Positions 13,662 through 16,255 of a stretch of 16,255 bases of DNA are shown here, one piece after another; the first letter of the stretch is position 1; every line of letters starts with the position of its first letter. This DNA is from JAFHCF01 sp048497495 (GTDB lineage Bacteria; Pseudomonadota; Alphaproteobacteria; Rhizobiales; Ancalomicrobiaceae). The position numbers and the translations under genes are program-made. The stretch covers positions 1 to 16,255 of the forward strand of contig JAFHCF010000152.1 of the NCBI GenBank assembly GCA_048497495.1. Reading direction: 5' to 3'. Below the pieces are notes generated by a model that saw nothing but the letters and a program-made list of their open reading frames with translations, was not told the DNA's origin and searched no databases.

Positions 13662-14990
13662 TCAGCGACCGCCGCAGGCCTCGGTGCGGACCGGCCACGG
13701 GGCGTTCTTGTCGGCGTAGGCCTTGGCGTCGGCGACGAGCAGCGGCCGCACCTTGTCCTTCATCGGCTCCATCCAGTCCGACACCTTCACCCACTTCTTG
13801 CCGTCCCACTGCTGGACGTAGACGGCGTTGGAGCCGGAGTGGTCGTCGCAGGTCACCTTGACCGGCGTCATGAAGCCGTCGAGCCCCATCTCCTTGATCC
13901 GGGCGGCGTCGATGTCGAGGCTCTCCAGGCCGGCGCGCACGTCGGCGGCGTCGACCATCTTCTTGCCGGCCTTCTTCTGCGCGGTGCGGATCGCCTCGGC
14001 GATCAGCATCGAGTTGTAGACGCCCTTGTTGTAGTTGTTCTCACCCAGGCGCCCGGCGTCCTTCAGGGTCGAGAGCCCCTTGTCGACGACATGCTTCTTG
14101 ATGTCGGCGATCGCCGGGAAGCCCGCGCCGGTGCCGTTGAAGTTGAGGGTGAGATAGCCCTTCGCCCCCGCGCCGCCGGCGCGCGCGTCGTCGTCGGAGC
14201 CCGACCACCACACGCCGATGAACTTGTCCATCGGATAGCCGACCTTGACCGCTTCCTTGACCGCGGTCGGGTTCATCGCGCCCCAACCCCACATGATCAG
14301 CCAATCCGGGCTGTCGGACTGGATGTTCAGCCACTGCGACGACTGGTCCTGCATCTTGTCGCCCGGCACCGGGTACTTGACCAGTTCGAAGCCGCTCTCC
14401 TTGGCGAGCATCTCGAGCAGCGGGATCGGCTCCTTGCCGTAGGGCGCGTCGAGATAGATCAGGCCGATCTTCTTACCCTTGAGCTTGTCGAGCCCGCCGG
14501 TCTTCTGAGCGATGTACTTCATCGCCACCGAGGCGCCGTCCCAATAGGTCATCGGCGGGTTGAACACCCAGGGGAAGACCTTGCCGTCCGCCGCCGCCGT
14601 CAGGCCGTAGGCCATCGACAGCACCGGGATCTTGTCGACCCCGGCCTTGGGGATCAGCTGCAGCGTGATGCCGGTCGACCACGGATTGTACATCAGGGCG
14701 CCCTTGCCCTTGGTCGCCTCGTAGCACTCCACGCCCTTCTGCGCGGTGTAGCCGGTCTCGCATTCCTCGAAGGTGAGCTTCACCCCACCGATGCCGCCGT
14801 CGCGCTGGTTGAGCATTTCGAGGTAGTCGTGCATGCCGTCGGCGATCGGGATGCCGGAGCCGGCGTAGGCGCCGGTCCGATAGGTCAACAGCGGCACGTA
14901 GAGGCTGTCTTCGGCCTGAACTGGTGCCATCGGCAGCACCGAGGCGATGACCGAGGCCACCGATAAGGCGAGTGCATAGCGTCCGAACAT
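13662..14990 (-). CDS. Periplasmic substrate-binding protein of a HAAT (Liv-type) ABC transporter
   Basis: 442-residue type I periplasmic binding protein. It has a Sec signal peptide (hydrophobic core 5-20, likely cleavage after VQA at residue 26). The mature part starts with LYVPLLTYRTGAYAGSGIPI, which is the ligand-binding strand of the Peripla_BP_6 family. Then come IADGMHDYLEMLNQRDGGIG (49-68) and a Cys pair, C77 and C89, in FEECETGYTAQKGVECYEA. The segment VTCDDHSGSNAVYVQQWDGK lies near the end, with another Cys in EACGG. Four Cys in the exported part suggest two disulfides. GGAGG lies 8 bases before the ATG. It is between livM and livF in one operon. The protein differs clearly from classical LivJ/LivK, so the ligand need not be an amino acid; the neighbouring CoA-ligase-like gene hints at an organic acid (inference). 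Confidence 0.93.
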   Translation of the reverse strand: MFGRYALALSVASVIASVLPMAPVQAEDSLYVPLLTYRTGAYAGSGIPIADGMHDYLEMLNQRDGGIGGVKLTFEECETGYTAQKGVECYEATKGKGALMYNPWSTGITLQLIPKAGVDKIPVLSMAYGLTAAADGKVFPWVFNPPMTYWDGASVAMKYIAQKTGGLDKLKGKKIGLIYLDAPYGKEPIPLLEMLAKESGFELVKYPVPGDKMQDQSSQWLNIQSDSPDWLIMWGWGAMNPTAVKEAVKVGYPMDKFIGVWWSGSDDDARAGGAGAKGYLTLNFNGTGAGFPAIADIKKHVVDKGLSTLKDAGRLGENNYNKGVYNSMLIAEAIRTAQKKAGKKMVDAADVRAGLESLDIDAARIKEMGLDGFMTPVKVTCDDHSGSNAVYVQQWDGKKWVKVSDWMEPMKDKVRPLLVADAKAYADKNAPWPVRTEACGGR

Positions 14991-15113
14991 CGCGTTTCCT
15001 CCATTTGGCGTCCGGCCGCGAACTCCGCCACGGTCCGAACTTCGGGTCCATCTTGGTATTGTCGCCACGTTCCCGGCCCGAGGAGAACGAGGGTTGCTCG
15101 TGGTCTCGGCCCT

Positions 15114-16190
15114 TCACCAGGGGAAGGGCCAGACGCGCAGTTTCTGCTTGCCCACCGCCCACAGCCGGGCGAGGCCGTGCGGTTCGACGATCAGGAAGAA
15201 GATGATCAGCGCCCCGACGATCATCGAATTGACGTGCTCGACCGAGGCGGATTGGATCTCGATCCCGAAGAGGCTCGGCGTGAACTTGATCAGGACCGGC
15301 AGCACCCAGATGAAGGCCGCGCCGAAATAGGCCCCGAGCAGCGATCCGAGGCCGCCGATGATCACCATGAACAGCACCTGGAACGACAGCGAGATCGAGA
15401 AGGCCGAGGGCTCCGCCGCCCCGAGCCAGAAGAACACCATCATCGCCCCGGCGACGCCGGCGAAATAGGACGACACGGCGAAGGCAAGGAGCTTGGCCGG
15501 CAGCAGCCGCACCCCCATCAGCTCCGCCGCGATGTCCATGTCGCGCACCATCATCCAGGTCCGCCCGATCCGTCCGTGGACGAGATTGGAGGCGATCACG
15601 GTGAGGAACACCACCAGCGCCAACACCACCAGGTAGCGCGCCAGCGGGCTCGCCTCGGGTCCGGTGATGGCGACGCCGAACAACGACCGCCGCGACGCCT
15701 CGATCGCTCCGGACGACGAATAGTCGGTGAGCCAACCGACGCGCACGAAGCACCATTCCAGGAAGAACTGCGCCGCCAGCGTCGTCACCGCCAGATAGAG
15801 CCCCTTGATCCTGAGCGACGGCAGGCCGAAGACCACGCCGACGCCGGCCGAGAACACCCCCGAGGCGAGGATCCAGACGATCACGTTCACCTGCGGGAAG
15901 GCGCTCGCCATCTTGAAGGCGGCATAGGCGCCGACCCCCATGAAGGCGCCGGTGCCCAGCGAGATCTGCCCGGCATAGCCGGTCAGGATGTTGAGCCCGA
16001 TCGCGGCAAGCGTGAAGATCAGCCCGGGGATCATGATCGAGGTCAGCACGAAGTCGTTGGCGATCAGCGGCACGCCGAGCGCGGCGAAGGCCAGCATCGC
16101 CACGATGCCGATGCGGTCCTGGCGGATCGGAAACACCGCCATGTCGGCCGCATAGGTCGATTTGAACTGTCCGACTTCACGATAGAACAT
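15114..16190 (-). CDS. livM: ABC transporter permease, LivM type
   Basis: 358-residue inner-membrane permease of the Liv/HAAT family, complete at both ends. About ten hydrophobic segments run from residue 28 to 335. The family signature LNILTGYAGQISLGTGAFMG is at 66-85. A coupling loop facing the ATPase is at about 207-238 (HGRIGRTWMMVRDMDIAAEL, then MGVRLLPAKLLAFAVSS), and QVLFMVIIGGLGSLLGAYFG is at 271-290. The N-terminus FYREVGQFKSTYAAD is the usual cytoplasmic head of LivM proteins in this cluster type. The ribosome site is weak (GAG 6 bases upstream). It ends 123 bases before the binding-protein start. Its partner permease LivH is expected upstream, outside the window. Confidence 0.95.
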   Translation of the reverse strand: MFYREVGQFKSTYAADMAVFPIRQDRIGIVAMLAFAALGVPLIANDFVLTSIMIPGLIFTLAAIGLNILTGYAGQISLGTGAFMGVGAYAAFKMASAFPQVNVIVWILASGVFSAGVGVVFGLPSLRIKGLYLAVTTLAAQFFLEWCFVRVGWLTDYSSSGAIEASRRSLFGVAITGPEASPLARYLVVLALVVFLTVIASNLVHGRIGRTWMMVRDMDIAAELMGVRLLPAKLLAFAVSSYFAGVAGAMMVFFWLGAAEPSAFSISLSFQVLFMVIIGGLGSLLGAYFGAAFIWVLPVLIKFTPSLFGIEIQSASVEHVNSMIVGALIIFFLIVEPHGLARLWAVGKQKLRVWPFPW

Positions 16191-16227
16191 GGATCTCGAT
16201 CCTGAAGTTGGGGTGCATCGACCGTAG

Positions 16228-16255
16228 GGCGGAATGGGCGAAGCCGTATTCCGCC
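16228..16255. repeat. Palindromic intergenic repeat at the window edge
   Basis: GGCGGAAT (16228-16235) and ATTCCGCC (16248-16255) form a perfect 8-bp stem, with an inner GGC-GAA-GCC stem (16237-16245). The right arm ends on the last base, so the element may continue. I recall similar GGCGGAATAC...ATTCCGCC palindromes as dispersed repeats in many proteobacterial genomes. It lies in the leader region of livM. Confidence 0.6.

Noticed and set aside
15177..16205. Plus-strand open frame antisense to livM
   Set aside because: Charged, repetitive translation typical of an antisense shadow; livM is unambiguous.
1..16255. tRNA, rRNA, CRISPR array, insertion sequence, prophage or integron features
   Set aside because: No tRNA cloverleaf, rRNA stretch, regularly spaced repeats, transposase, integrase or phage gene could be recognised on either strand.

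Overview
The window is GC-rich chromosomal DNA that reads like an alphaproteobacterium, most likely Hyphomicrobiales (Rhizobiales). Three things point there. The proton-translocating transhydrogenase is split into three genes (pntAa, pntAb, pntB). A 43-residue alphaproteobacterial aa3-oxidase subunit IV gene lies just upstream of it. A livM / binding protein / livF / phenylacetate-CoA-ligase-like run is arranged as I know it from that group. I name no genus. Coding density is high and all recognised genes but one lie on the minus strand, so minus-strand operons read from right to left.

Layout, left to right. 1-125: hairpins closing the pnt operon. 126-3147: pntB, pntAb and pntAa, encoding the membrane enzyme that uses the proton gradient to make NADPH from NADH. 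3148-3551: a gene-free spacer with inverted repeats. 3552-3683: aa3 oxidase subunit IV, with a possible Shine-Dalgarno-masking structure upstream. 3854-5218: an ABC1/AarF (UbiB-like) atypical kinase. 5313-5968: an AbrB/MazE-type antitoxin and Doc toxin pair with a 4-base overlap, preceded by operator-like inverted repeats; the Doc protein has Arg where the catalytic His should be. 6058-6085: a good intrinsic terminator. 6112-7698: a Tat-exported OpgG/OpgD-type glucan protein. 7841-10081: a CopA copper-exporting P-type ATPase.

10262-10978 is the only plus-strand gene, a RimJ/RimL-type GNAT acetyltransferase. It is divergent from copA and convergent with the next gene. 10979-11335 holds a 130-base imperfect palindrome with a tandem 17-mer at its centre. 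11336-16190 is one transport and activation cluster, transcribed livM, binding protein, livF, CoA-ligase-like. The ligase-like protein lacks a recognisable nucleotide P-loop. The LivH and LivG partners are not in the window and probably lie beyond its right edge. The window ends inside or at the border of another palindromic repeat (16228-16255).

Most of the window is ordinary core metabolism and transport, and I see no convincing undescribed multi-gene system. The items most worth a second look are the His-to-Arg Doc toxin, the P-loop-less ligase, the possible translational switch in front of the oxidase subunit IV gene, and the palindromic repeat between the convergent genes.
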